Notes under the pieces: model-generated
The model's input: only the letters and a program-made list of their open reading frames with translations
Databases searched by the model: none
Told to the model about the DNA's origin: nothing
Assembly: GCA_951799425.1 (NCBI GenBank)
Contig: OX637403.1
Location: 24,952,811 to 25,016,810, forward strand
Direction of reading: 5' to 3'
Source: Ilex aquifolium
Taxonomy: Eukaryota; Streptophyta; Magnoliopsida; Aquifoliales; Aquifoliaceae
DNA length: 64,000 nucleotides
Translations under genes and position numbers: made by a program
Part shown: positions 21,531-32,215 of the stretch, piece after piece
How the letters are laid out: every line of letters starts with the position of its first letter
Numbering within the stretch: the first letter of the stretch is position 1

Positions 21531-21723
21531 TTGAATGTTAATTTGATTACAAAACATATTTTTTTTACATCTCATAATTGAATGTTAATTTGATTAAATT
21601 AAATCTCGTTTTGTATACTTTTAATAGTCATACGAAATATAAGTGTTGATAGATTCAACTTCCAGTGTTTTATTATATTCATGAGATCGAATATTAATTT
21701 ATTATTATTTTTATTTTTTTGGG

Positions 21724-22079
21724 TACGATTGTGGAATGTACATCATCGAGATACATCATCGATACAAAGCAATGGCTACGAATGTACATCATCGATACAA
21801 AGCAATGGCTACGATTGTGGAATGTACATCATCGAGATGATTCGGGCGCCACAGTTGGGTCAAAAATTCCCTTTAAGGGTATATAGTACACAGTACCTCA
21901 TATAGTGTTATTTTAGAACCGTTATAGAACTCAATCTTAGTTCTGAAAATGCACATGTTTTATTCCTTTTGTAGGAACCTAGTATAGAAACGCGCATGGA
22001 GTTGGCTATCAGTCTTGTAACACACCTTGCCAACAAAAATAGGGACAAGACAATGTTTAGAGCATCAGTATTAGGATGA
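21724..22079 (+). pseudogene. C-terminal end of a plant-transposon Ulp1 (C48) cysteine protease, with internal duplication
   Basis: The frame at 21780-21880 reads Q-S-N-G-Y-D-C-G-M-Y-I-I-E, the Q-x-N-x-x-D-C-G motif holding the nucleophile Cys of Ulp1/SENP proteases. After an intron (donor about 21880; acceptor GTAG just before 21975) a second exon (21975-22079, to a TGA) reads R-M-E-L-A, then L-V-T-H-L-A-N-K-N-R-D-K-T. It aligns with the last exon of the Ulp1 gene at 28.1 kb (R-N-D-L-A, then V-I-T-H-I-Y-N-E-S-R-N-K). The Y-D-C-G-M-Y-I-I-E block occurs twice, 86 bp apart (21724 and 21810), because of a local duplication. His and Asp residues are missing, so the piece is inactive. Confidence 0.68.
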
Positions 22080-22620
22080 TATTGAGGGTGTGCATCCTGG
22101 GTATCTTTATCTTATTATCAGTTTTTTGGGTCAGTCTAATGTATGCCAATGATTCTTGCAGATGGAGTTACACTTCTCCCTTCACGAACGAACTTGTCCC
22201 TGTTGGCTTTGGGTGGCTTACACTGATCAGGCTCTCACCATTCAGCGGCGTCTCTCTCCCTCTCTATATCTCCACCTCTTTCTGCTCTTATCAGAATCAC
22301 ACACACACACACACACACGACACACACAATAGGGCTGGATTTTTGTTTTGGGGTTTTCGCTCTATGAACATCTTGGTTTGACAAAATGACCAAGAAGCCT
22401 TCTGACCCCTCTTTGTAGCTATGTTCATTGAGTTATACTTTTTCTTCCTTATATGAGTTATATTTTTTTCTTCATTGTTGAATTCAGTGTGGTTCTTGTT
22501 GTTTGTCATTTAGCTAATCATAAACCTAAATGGTGGAATTTTTGGTTCTTGGTGGAATTTTTTTTCATTCTTCCTTTCTTTAGCCTCTTTCCTTCAATTT
22601 ATAATTTAATTGTAGGGAAC
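22080..22620. other. Intergenic with (CA)n
   Basis: A (CA)n tract lies at about 22299-22319. A frame at 22076-22381 runs through it without domains. Nothing else is recognised. Confidence 0.4.
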
Positions 22621-24440
22621 TTATCGCCCAGCCCACTTTGACATCTTGCTAGATGAGATGGGTTTCTCTCCTGCACATTTGATTCGCACCAAATTTTGTA
22701 TATTTTGTTGTGCAAATCATCTCGGTTTAAATTGATTTTTGGAGATTATATTGATGTGAATTGCGTTAATTGAGCACTTATTTGTAATTTGTGAGTTTTG
22801 CAGTTAAACAATGCAAATGTCGACTTTTTCAAAGCTTTGATGAATGGAGATAAGGGCTAACCTTGATTTTGAATTAAAAGAAGAAGGAAGCAAGAAGGAA
22901 TCAAAATCAATCAGCTACCGCATGGCTACCGGTAGCCGATTGCCTCTGGAGTTGCTGCTACCGCATGACTACCGGTAGCCAATTGCTTCTGGAGTTGCAG
23001 CTACCGCATGACTACCGGTAGCCGATTGCCTCTGGAGTTGCTGCTACCGCATGACTACCGGTAGCCAATTGCTTCTGGAGTTGCAGCTACCGGTAGTCAG
23101 TGCACGAGCTACCGGTAGCCGAAGCTGTTTCATCCCAATTTCTGCTGGACTGTTCCTGTTGCTTCAAGGGCCCCACCATCTTGTCTCCCTCACTCCTCTG
23201 ACTCGTCCAACATACATAACATCTCTCCATGTCCTTCCTCTTGGACTTTGAAGCCATGGCATTAATTGAAGAAAGAGAAAATGGGGGCTGCTGGGTGTGC
23301 AGACATGCTCTACCACCCCCTGTCTTTCCCTGGCTGCTGCATCCCTATGGATGGAAATCACATCTGTAGACCCAGCCTCTCTCTCCAGGCACGTTTTTGG
23401 GGAAAGGGAGAGTCTCCTGCAAATTAGAAGAGGAGGATATGTATTACATTAGATAGTTTTTCAGAGAGAGAAGCTCTGGCGAGGAAGACAATGAATAGTA
23501 GTTTTAGAGAGAGAAAGTGGTGATTTTTGCATTTCTTTTGCTGCATTGTCTTGTAATCAATGGTAGGAACCTTTATATCATGAATGAATGCCATTAATGT
23601 CATTTTCCCTTATGTGATTGCTAGTTTAATGCTCCCATTTAAGTTCTACCATTAATGCTTCAAAAGTTATTCATGTTCATAGCTATAAAATAGATTTTCA
23701 TGCCATTCACTTCTAGTCTATGATTTCTTGTGCTTAGGTACTTCAAAACTCCATAGCCTTAGAATGCATTACCTTTACATTATCATGTCTAGTTCAAGTA
23801 TGAGTAGCTAAGCACTTTTTGTTGGCAAGACCAAGGGGAATCCTCATTTGGGGTATACCATTTCAACTCTTTCTACACCCTCCCTTTAGAGTCCCATGGT
23901 TCGGTTTGACCGGATTGAAGGTGGATGATTTGGTGAGTCTTTGATAACCCGTAGGCCTAGTCACGGTTTATGCTTAGGCACTCACCATCATCATCCTCGG
24001 CTTTCCGTGAATCAACCGTTCATTCTTACTCAATCGGAGGAGTGATTTGAGTTGAGATAGTATACCTATTGGAGGGACCTCTTGGAATTGCCAACACTTG
24101 TTCTCTCATTCTAATTTCACCAAAACACACTTCACCAAACAATTTCCAACAACAAGAATTTTACACTTTCTTTTGCACTAAATCACTTTCACATTTGCTC
24201 ACTTCCTTCCCTGTGGAATCGACCTTGGAATACTTTCCAAGTAAAACACAACTCACGAAAGTCTCCTTGCGATTGGGGAGCATTTTTGTGCATACACATT
24301 CCATATCTACATCATCCCATTTCCCTTTCCTATTGCCCTTTCTTTTCACACTATCCCAAAGGGGGAGAAATCCTTCCTTCCGCTCATACATTGCATCATT
24401 TGAAGGATAGTAGTTAAAGGGTTAGGAATAGGATTGTTTT
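22620..24440 (+). mobile_element. LTR-retrotransposon-like remnant, ends unknown
   Basis: A long non-coding stretch has the feel of a large plant Ty3-type LTR or untranslated region. A GTGGAATCGACCTTGG block near 24212 resembles the CTGTGGATTCGACC motif seen near the ends of many such LTRs, and a 43-bp tandem repeat lies at 22.91-23.11 kb. No gag, RT or integrase frame and no LTR pair is visible. The call is tentative and the limits are arbitrary. Confidence 0.33.
22915..23112 (+). repeat. 43-bp minisatellite with palindromic CTACCGGTAG
   Basis: About four and a half units of GCTACCGCATGACTACCGGT plus a 23-bp remainder. They alternate between two variants (CGATTGCC and CAATTGCT), so the higher-order period is 86 bp. 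Each unit holds the 10-bp palindrome CTACCGGTAG, and two extra palindromes follow at 23.08-23.12 kb. Confidence 0.9.
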
Positions 24441-24594
24441 TGCTCAATCAACATTCTCATTCATTCACTGTCTTATGTGTAAGTTTTCTGGCTGTCAATT
24501 TCTCTCTACTTTTACTGAAGTGTTAACCTTGAAAAGTATTATTTTCTTAGTACATAAAACACAAGCTTATTGGAATTGGGATGTCAAATTGTAG

Positions 24595-24930
24595 GGTCCT
24601 TTGCTGGTCTTGGGTTTCTTGCATGGTACTTGGCAGGGAAAATTGGGGCATTTAACCATAGGGGCCATGTTGCAAAGCTCTGTATTGTTTTCCTGCCCTT
24701 ACTTGTTGAATCTTTAGTTGGAGTTTCACGAGTTGATGACTACTGGCATCATTGGCAAGATGTGTTTGCTGGAGGTCTTCTAGGTCTGTCCTTTTCTGAT
24801 AAAATATGTCCTTAGATACTTAAAACTCTGTTTGCATTGGTTGCTTATCAATTTGATTTTTAACTTGCAGGGCTGACAGTTGCTTCATTTTGTTACTTGC
24901 AATTCTATCCACCACCATATGACATTGATG
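24595..24930 (+). pseudogene. Lipid phosphate phosphatase (PAP2 family) two-exon fragment
   Basis: Exon a (24595-24783) reads S-F-A-G-L-G-F-L, then G-H-V-A-K-L-C-I-V, then [16 protein letters not shown]. This contains PAP2 catalytic motif 3 (SRx5Hx3D). Exon b (24871-24930) reads F-C-Y-L-Q-F-Y-P-P-P-Y-D-I-D. The intron (24784-24870) has GT/AG borders and the joint is in frame. In complete plant LPPs, which dephosphorylate phosphatidic acid at membranes, this follows 'SGHTSW' (motif 2). Motifs 1 and 2 and the C-terminus are not in the window, so it is a captured or orphaned gene piece. Retention of the intron rules out an origin from processed mRNA. Upstream exons beyond a transposon-filled intron are a weaker alternative. 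Confidence 0.85.
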
Positions 24931-25940
24931 GTATGTTGTTACTGTTACATTAATTAGTAGTCACTTGCAATAATGTGATCTTTTTTCCACTATGGGTTTC
25001 CAATGTGATTGTTTGGAAACTGAAATCCCAATATATAGAAATTTAGTTCATTTAATATTTTCAAAACTGACAAAACACAAGACAGACCAATTAGCAAGCA
25101 TAAGAAAGGAAAAAATAGGAAAGAAGGAAAGCTGTAAATTCTCTGAACTCTAAGTGTGCTGGTTTTTGCGTTCCTATAGTTAGAAACTTCTGCAATATTT
25201 GAACATGATTGGCTTAGAAACTATCATATATCTATTTATTATTAGACTGTGTCTATACTAAATTCACTTCCTTAGGCTGGTACTCCTGAAAAATGCAATT
25301 GCGTTTCCTCCCATAACACTGGTCCCTCTGGTTTGACACCTTTATTTTTAATTGCGACATGTGCACCCTTTTCCCCACCCCTCCCCTTCTCGTTGAGCAA
25401 AAATTGACCCCTTTCCTTAGTATACAATGCATTTTAGGATGAAAGTAGTCATGCAACTGTCACATGGCTTTTTTAATTCGGCAAATTGTGTATATATACA
25501 CAACTTAGAAAGATTATAATACCTCCTATAGTATGTCTTGTATTCGATGTTATGGGTGAGACAGCAGATGACCAGGAGAAAATCAAAGTTAATCAGGGTC
25601 ATATGATATGTAATCAGATTCAAACACTAATGTTTCATTCTAAGACATATCTGATTGTTCTTCCTCTGGACATCGTTCATCTGTCAATTGCCAAACTACT
25701 AACCTTGTGAAATGACATTAGACTTCTTTTTGTCTTTTTCAGGTACCAACAGAGTACAACTGCAATTTCAATTGGTATTTTCATGAACACAATGCGCTGT
25801 GTTAAGCCTGTTTGTATCTTTGTAGAATTTGGTACTTAAAATTAGTCTAACTTTTCCCATAACACTATGATAGGGTAGTGTAGCCCAGGGAAGTCTCATG
25901 TGGAAGCCCTTGATGCAGTCCTACAAAGTGGAATTATAGA
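24931..25940. other. Intergenic, nothing recognised
   Basis: Follows the LPP fragment and may include the next intron of the donor gene. The expected next LPP exon was not found. Short frames only. Confidence 0.45.
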
Positions 25941-25944
25941 GTTC

Positions 25945-26885
25945 GAGCAGTGCATATATTTTATAGTTACAGTTAGGAGTATGTAATTAGATTGTATAAA
26001 TAGATGATGTAATTTTGTAATTTTGGCAGTGCATATTGTGTATAAATAGAGTTTTGGCAGTGGTTTTGGCTGCGTCCTTTTTCTATGGTATTTGTTCGAA
26101 TATGGGAGTTGAATTTTGAGCCTTGGTGGATGAATTGAGTTTGGTAGAAAGATATGGTTTGACTGTTTATAATATTTAGGTTGAATCAGATTCTATGGTT
26201 TTGGTGAAAACAATTAAAGGAGAGGTGAAATGTGCTTGGCCGTTTACTGATTTGCTCACACAGATCAGACAGATTTTGGGAAGAATGCAGTTTCAGTTGA
26301 CCCACGTTTATAGCCAATTCTGTGGCTGACAGATTAGCAAATAAAGCGATGTTGGATGGCTTCTCATCAGACCTTTCGGGTTCCAGTTCCTTGCCTACTG
26401 CTGTTAGAATGAGTTTGCTTCAAGATCACTTGTCTGCCTACTTTGCAAACCAAGACTGGTTTGATTTTTGATGATGGTGGTTAATGAAGCTACAGGAGGT
26501 ATACTACAGTGGATGGTGGAGGAGAGTTTACTAGAAATAATGTTGTTAATACTTGTGTATCTTGAAGGATTAAAGCCAAATATGGCTATGTTTTGTTTGT
26601 TATTCATGAATTCTTTGATTCTTGTAAGCTGTGATGCTCTTTGTTTCTTGTAATTTTTTGATTCATATCAATAAAATTTTCTTTTCTTTAAAAAAAAAAA
26701 GTTAAGACATTTCAATGTGGGTGTTTTGATCAAAAAAAAAAAAAAAAGAATAGAGTTTTGGCAGTGCATATTGTGTATAAATAGATGACGTAATTTTTTA
26801 CATGAATCTAATGAGAAGAGATCTTCTTCTCCCCAAAATTTGCCATCTCTTCTTCTCCATTTTTTGCATTTTCAATCTTACCCAA
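25945..26885 (+). repeat. Repeat with GTGTATAAATAGATGATGT motif, copy 1, interrupted by a LINE
   Basis: Without the LINE at 26063-26748, this sequence (ATAGTTACAGTTAGGAGTATG through GATCTTCTTCTCC to TTGCATTTTCAAT) matches 36211-36430. It contains two or three tandem copies of GCATATTGTGTATAAATAGA (TATAAATA looks like a TATA box). Both copies adjoin array-type sequence on their right side, so they may be the outer flank or terminus of the array-bearing elements. Confidence 0.8.
26063..26748 (+). mobile_element. 5'-truncated LINE, 18-bp TSD, RNase H remnant
   Basis: It is flanked by the identical 18-mer AATAGAGTTTTGGCAGTG (26045-26062 and 26749-26766). The related repeat at 36.30 kb is an empty site. 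The interior encodes V-E-S-D-S-M-V-L-V-K, then F-Q-L-T-H-V-Y, and in another frame A-N-S-V-A-D-R-L-A-N-K-A. This is the RNase H (RVT_3) end of a plant LINE, with a small deletion between the last two blocks. There are two A tracts, at 26690-26700 after an AATAAAATTTT signal and at 26731-26747 at the true edge, with 30 bp of unrelated sequence between. Confidence 0.9.
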
Positions 26886-27060
26886 AATTGGGTAAGACTA
26901 CCACTTTTCAAGGTTCCCTATCATTTTTTTTTTTTGGTAATATTATATCTTTTTTGGTAGTGCAGAATGCTAGGAAAACTGAAATAGAATTGGGGTAAGT
27001 ACACCATTTTTTTTGGGTAAGAATTCCACTTTTTTTAGCTGCAGTTGCTTACCCTTCTTT
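26880..27060 (-). repeat. Short inverted copy of the ~21-bp motif array
   Basis: On the minus strand this reads as degenerate units of the GGTAATATTACC...AAAAAAGTGG type (for example AAAAAAAGTGGAATTCTTACCC). It is opposite in orientation to the large array at 33.43-34.69 kb, and the Ulp1 gene lies between them. Confidence 0.6.
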
Positions 27061-28125
27061 GTCAACACTTTCTGAAGGTGGTGGGAAAATGTCCTTTAAT
27101 CGATGGAAAATAGGGCAAGGGGTTGTGTAATAATTCTCGCATCGTGCTTTAATGAAATAGCACTGCTACACCATATAGCCATGAAATCCGACAACCTGTT
27201 CTTACTATGTGAACATATTAATGTGAATGAAGTCATATTAAGGAAAAAAAATAACAGAACAATCTCATAAAACACAGCACATACCTGCAACAAGTATATC
27301 TCATTCAACAAGTATATCTCACCAACAACAAACTTTCACCTCTTTAACATTGCTACTATTGTGAATAAAACTATTTATATGTAACCTACATCTGAAAATG
27401 GCGTGCACACTGTGTGTGCATGCCAATTCAAATGTAGGTTATATATAAGTAACTCTGACATAGAGTAGCCTGGAGGCGGCTGGACGATGAAAATGAAGAA
27501 GATGAAGGGAATTTATCTCAAAAGCAATATAGTTACACTATGTTATACGTTATGTTATATATAATAGTCCCTACCATGTTATACCGCTTGTATAACTACT
27601 TGTCAAAGTCTTTGAGTTCCATTAGAACGGGAATGGTTGGTAAGAATGACGGGTAAGAATGGTTATTGAGAATAGTTTGTTGGTTACTGTAGCCTTATAT
27701 AAGGAATGATTCCACATTGTTCATATTCCTGTTCATCTTCCTCATCCTTCTCATCAACGTACTCCTATGTTCTAACCTTCCTCCTTTCTCCATTTGCTTT
27801 GATCTTTTCCTAGAAATGATAAGACAAAGGATGACAAAACGCAAAGGGATCCATAAAAATAAATGGCCCGCACAAAAAAAAATAGTATCTACATATTTTC
27901 GCACATCAAACATCACAAATCACCAAAGTCACCCAAACAAAACCTCGGTCACCAAAACAAGGCAAAAAAAAATAATAATAATTCAGCAAAATACAACCAC
28001 CACCCCATGGCTAGCAAAACACAGGCAAAAAAAATTGATTCACAAAAACAAGCCAATTGATTCAGCAAAACATTGGCCATAAACACTATACATGACTTCA
28101 ACTTTCGTATACAAAAAAAAAAAAA
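27061..28125. other. 3' flank of the Ulp1 gene, no gene recognised
   Basis: Mostly AT-rich. It contains a 75-bp hairpin (27374-27448), annotated separately, and a CAAAACA-rich stretch at 27.88-28.08 kb. Frames at 27717-28082 and on the minus strand have no domain. Confidence 0.4.
27374..27448. repeat. Near-perfect 33-bp-arm hairpin
   Basis: The left arm TATATGTAACCTACATCTGA...GGCGTGCACAC pairs with the right arm ending AATGTAGGTTATATATA, with a TGTG loop and few mismatches. It could be a tiny MITE, a transcription-end hairpin of the minus Ulp1 unit or a small-RNA precursor. The sequence alone does not decide. Confidence 0.7.
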
Positions 28126-28129
28126 AAAG

Positions 28130-31100
28130 AATATGTCACACATATCATCTCCTATTTTTACCACAATTCTTTTGTTGGTGTTGTGCCTTGCTTATGATCT
28201 TGTTTCTTGATTCGTTGTATATGTGAGTAATAACTTTGAATGCTAGATCATTTCGCATCGTATTGGATTCATCCTAAAAATAATAACCAATAACCACAGT
28301 TAAATTGACAAATGGTACATATACAAATTTAATTTAGTACTATTAAATATTAAATAAGGAGAATAGCTATCATACCATAATTTTGAATGATTTATCCAAA
28401 AATTGAGCATGCATCTCCTTTATGACAAATATTCCACAGTCATAGCTATTTGTTTGCCTAGGAGCCCAATCCACTTCATATATGTGCCACTTGGTCAATG
28501 TTGGCGTGTAATTTAGTATGACAAGCTGAAGGACTTGATCTAATTGTTTAATCACATTTGCAACAGCAGAATAACGGATATTGTTCGGATATAATGGTAG
28601 AGAATCAAATAATAAAACTTTTCCTTCACTACATCCACCATGCATAAATACCAATGGGTGTTATTGTTGTTCATGGGTATATATATCTACATAAAGAAAT
28701 ACAAGATATTAATTATTGTGTAAATGAGCAATTATAAACAACAACAAAAAAAATAAGACATCTAGTACCTTATCACAGTCCTTGAAATCTGAAGCGAAGT
28801 ACCTTCGACAATCAAGCAATCCGATTGTTTTTTCTTGTTCGTTTCCTTGCCTTACCCTTCCAAGTGCTTTTTGCTGGGTATTGAAAGTAAAATATGGGTA
28901 CACATTTAACCCACATTGTACATGTTCAAGATTAAAAAAGTCAAATAAACAACATTAAAAAAGTCAAATAAAACACATTACCGCAAACCATGTGGGTAGA
29001 TACCACCTTGACCTTTTTGTAAAAGGATTACACTTCACATCATCCGGAATAATACAAGATGCCAAATCTATTATCTTCAGGTCAAAATGTACAAAATCGA
29101 TACTTGGTCAATGAGTGGAAAACACAATAAATAAAGATGTCCATTTTTAACTCACAATGTCTAACAACCATTTTCTTGGTTGTAGAGATTCAATAAATGA
29201 ATATCTACTGGCAGAACATGTTTCAAATCTCACCAGTGTCTCACTGTTTCATGAAAAATATGGATTAATAATTGGTGATGCTCCCACAATGTATAAGAAT
29301 AACAAGTGAGAATTGGTATATAGTATAAATACCTCATGTCAAGTGTGTTATCAAAAATGTAATTCAAGACACACATTTTATCATAATCACTAATTTCATA
29401 AATGGGTGGATAATCCTCATCTGATGGGGTCCACAAACTAGTGGAATCTGAAATCTGCTTATTAAATACAATGAAGAGTATTATTAAATGTGACACAATT
29501 GTTTAAATAAAGTCAATACAAAGATTTTTTTAAACAAATATTTAATGTGGAGTACGGAATTAAACCTCGTGAACGGTGATTTTTGACGGAATGTGAAAAG
29601 TTGTTATTTCTTCTAGAACTTTTTGTATTTTCACTTCGGCCTTCTCCTCATCCTTTTTCTCATCATCCTTTGTTATTTTTCAACCATATAAACATCAACA
29701 CCAACCTCATGCTTATTTACAACTTCCTCCATCTTCTCCTCTTCATCTTTATTTGCATTCACCTCCTCTTCATCCTTATTTCTAGCTTTGTCATCTTCTA
29801 CGTTGTTTCCAGCTTCCTCCATCTCCACCTCTTCATCCTTATTTCCAGTTGCCTCCATCTCCTCATGTTCATCCTTATTTGCATTCACCTCATCTTCATC
29901 ACCCATCTTTACAGCTTCCTCCATCTTCTTTCCAATTTCCTCCATGTCCTTTCCAGCTTCCTCTATCTCCTTGTCAAACAAGGTTCCATTATTGTCCAAC
30001 TGTGATAACACACATACATCAGTATTATAATGCATTATCGATTAATCTTGTAATCAAGTAAAACCACAATTATGTTTGACGTGTTATACCGTCGCTATAT
30101 CTGTTGTGTGCTTCTTCAAGATAGTATTTTCATACTTCTTCAAATAAAGTTTCTGCTTACACAAACAAGATTAGAGATTTGGAATATATATTTTTAGTAC
30201 TAAAAAAATGGATTTTATAATGACTATCATACCTTGAAAGTATTATATGGTGATTTCAAGTATTTACTTGGCTTCCGCTTAGAGTTTCTTCTCAGCACCT
30301 TTGCACTATACTTTTGTTGCAGCTTTGGGCTGTAATTTTTTTGGGTGCATGAGTGTGAAGCCGGTTGAAGGTGAGGTGTGTTTACAAAGGCATTTGAATG
30401 TTGTTGCGGTGTATGTTTCATAGACTTTATATCCGGTGTTTGCACCACTTGAAGCGGAATCCACATCCGATTATCATACTTGGATTCATTTTAGGTTTCT
30501 TCATGGATTGCTTCATTGTCTATGTCTTTATTCTCTCCATCACATTTATTCATGATTGCTTCATGGATTCCAATGCATCAATGATTTTCTCCATCATGGC
30601 AACCACCGAATCTACTTTGCCAAATAGGTCATCCTTGATTTTGGCTATTGATTTTTCGAGGGATGAAAATCTTTCTTCCCATGACTGAAAAAAATAATAT
30701 CAAATCATCATGTACACATAATTAGAAATAGAAATACTCACATTCGCTTATATAAGCCAACATCATTACACATACTTTGGATAGGCCACCACCTGCCTGC
30801 CCTATGTTAGGATCCTCCTTAATTTTGCATGAAACTTGTGGTTGAACAATTAGTGGAACATGTGGCTGTTCATTGAGGGGGGCTACTCCTACAACTGGAA
30901 CCTACAACATACATAATAACTCTCAATCATAACCCTAACACTCTAATAATCAAATTGAAATTGAAATACATACACATCACTTATAAACAAATAATAACAA
31001 TAGATACATCTTTCATATTTGTCAACTTCTTAAAAATAACTACACCATTTTTTATTTCCAAATCACCCCATGCTCCAATGCGAGGAATGGATTGACATTT

Positions 31101-32215
31101 GATTGGCACAAGGGAAACCCCTGTGGGTGTCAGGTGCTGCAGATAAAAAATCTATAACAAGCAACTACTCTCGATTAGAATAAACTACAACAACCAACTA
31201 CTCTCAATTCGAAACAAAAACAACAATACTAAGTAAAATATCTTTTAGGTAATCAATACATTACCTTGAGAACTAGTAGACAACCACTAATATTGTTTTG
31301 TCCATATGTCTTATATTTTTTCACCCCCTCAATCAAGGCATCAAACACCAACTTGGCCCAGTTCTTCGCTCCCAAAGAATCAACCTCCACCACAGAATGG
31401 AGGAATGAGCTACTAATTGAGATCTTTGTTGTAGGACACAATAGACATCCAAGTACAAATAAGATAAAGATCCGCCGAAAGTCTTCTGAATCCATCTTCA
31501 TTTCACCCAATTTGTTATTCAAATAGTTCACTGGAATGTCCTTCATTCCAGTGAACATGGAATTACAGATTCCATTTATTCTTTCATAGGGGCCACTCGT
31601 CTCCACATCTATCCCCCCATATCTCAACCCCAATATAGATTCTACATCCTCAGGAGAGAACTTTAAGGATTTTCCGTGAATATTCAACACACATGAATTA
31701 GGGTCAAAGTGTTCAACCACCCACTCACACAAATCTCTCCTCAATATTTTGCATTTGAGGCTTAACAAACCTCCGAAACCAATCTCTTCAACCCCATTTT
31801 TTTGTTCATCGCTAAACTTCTCTATTGTTTTCACCATCAGTCCCGGTGAACATCTGGTTCTCAACTGTACCATCAAACATTTGTCATTATACAACACAAA
31901 ATAAATACATGTCACACAAATAATTTAGTATTATGATTTACCTTTTCTTTTGGTGTAGATTCCTTTTTGCACAACTCCTTTTCTTTTTTTGATGCCTTGG
32001 CCATCTCTATATATTTTTCTTTCTCACAATATTCCATATTCTTCCATTGTAGTCCAAGTTGTTTCATGAACTGAATGAGTGAATGGAATGGTTATACATA
32101 CACATATGCAACATATCCCTTACACAGTGGAGAATTACATAATATCCCTTACCCCATGGCCGAGTTTTTTATTTTCCTTTCCTTTCATTGTCTTCAAACA
32201 ATCTTTACTACAATG
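28130..32215 (-). pseudogene. Plant-transposon Ulp1-family protease gene with HMG-like N-terminus, decayed
   Basis: A multi-exon minus-strand gene. About 32.07-31.94 kb encodes an HMG-box-like half (W-K-N-M, then E-K-E-K-Y-I-E-M-A-K-A). Exon 31864-31265 (200 codons, clean GT/AG) is the conserved N-terminal region of plant Ulp1 transposon proteins (G-F-G-G-L-L, then L-C-E-W-V-V-E-H-F-D-P). Later exons: about 31.13-31.01 kb (V-P-I-K-C), a helical exon at 30.69-30.24 kb, a Glu-rich exon at 30.00-29.57 kb, then 29.46, 29.24, 29.10 and 28.88 kb. The catalytic exon (28.67-28.38 kb) carries T-H-W-Y-L-C-M (His), L-L-F-D-S-L-P (Asp) and Q-T-N-S-Y-D-C-G-I-F (Cys). The last exon is 28.28-28.13 kb. Lesions: a frameshift and TAA in the helical exon, a frameshift in an A run near 29690, and a one-base loss between the His and Asp motifs near 28630. 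The gene is therefore inactive. C48 enzymes cleave SUMO or related tags. The family's role in the transposon is thought to be accessory. Confidence 0.78.

Larger units (their letters stand above)
10270..21550. mobile_element. Proposed large MULE-like composite (approximate span)
   Basis: I group these parts: the tandem tract at 10.27-11.04 kb, the GATCGCT array, the 449-aa ORF, the ~21-bp motif array, the captured fragments, the FAR1/DDE transposase and the triplicated tract at 20.58-21.53 kb, where the array motif recurs inverted. The grouping rests on partial copies elsewhere in the window. At 33.19-35.69 kb the GATCGCT array, the ~21-bp array and the transposase 3' end follow each other in the same order and orientation. 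I found no convincing TIR pair or 9-bp TSD, so the ends are guesses and nesting of more than one element is possible. Confidence 0.38.

Noticed and set aside
22620..24440. Full LTR retrotransposon with coding region
   Set aside because: No gag-pol frame, no LTR pair and no tRNA primer site could be identified.
29583..30061. Plus-strand frames of 70-140 codons
   Set aside because: They are antisense to the Glu-rich exon of the minus-strand Ulp1 gene, whose GAA/GAG codons give open Ser/Leu/Phe-rich frames on the other strand.
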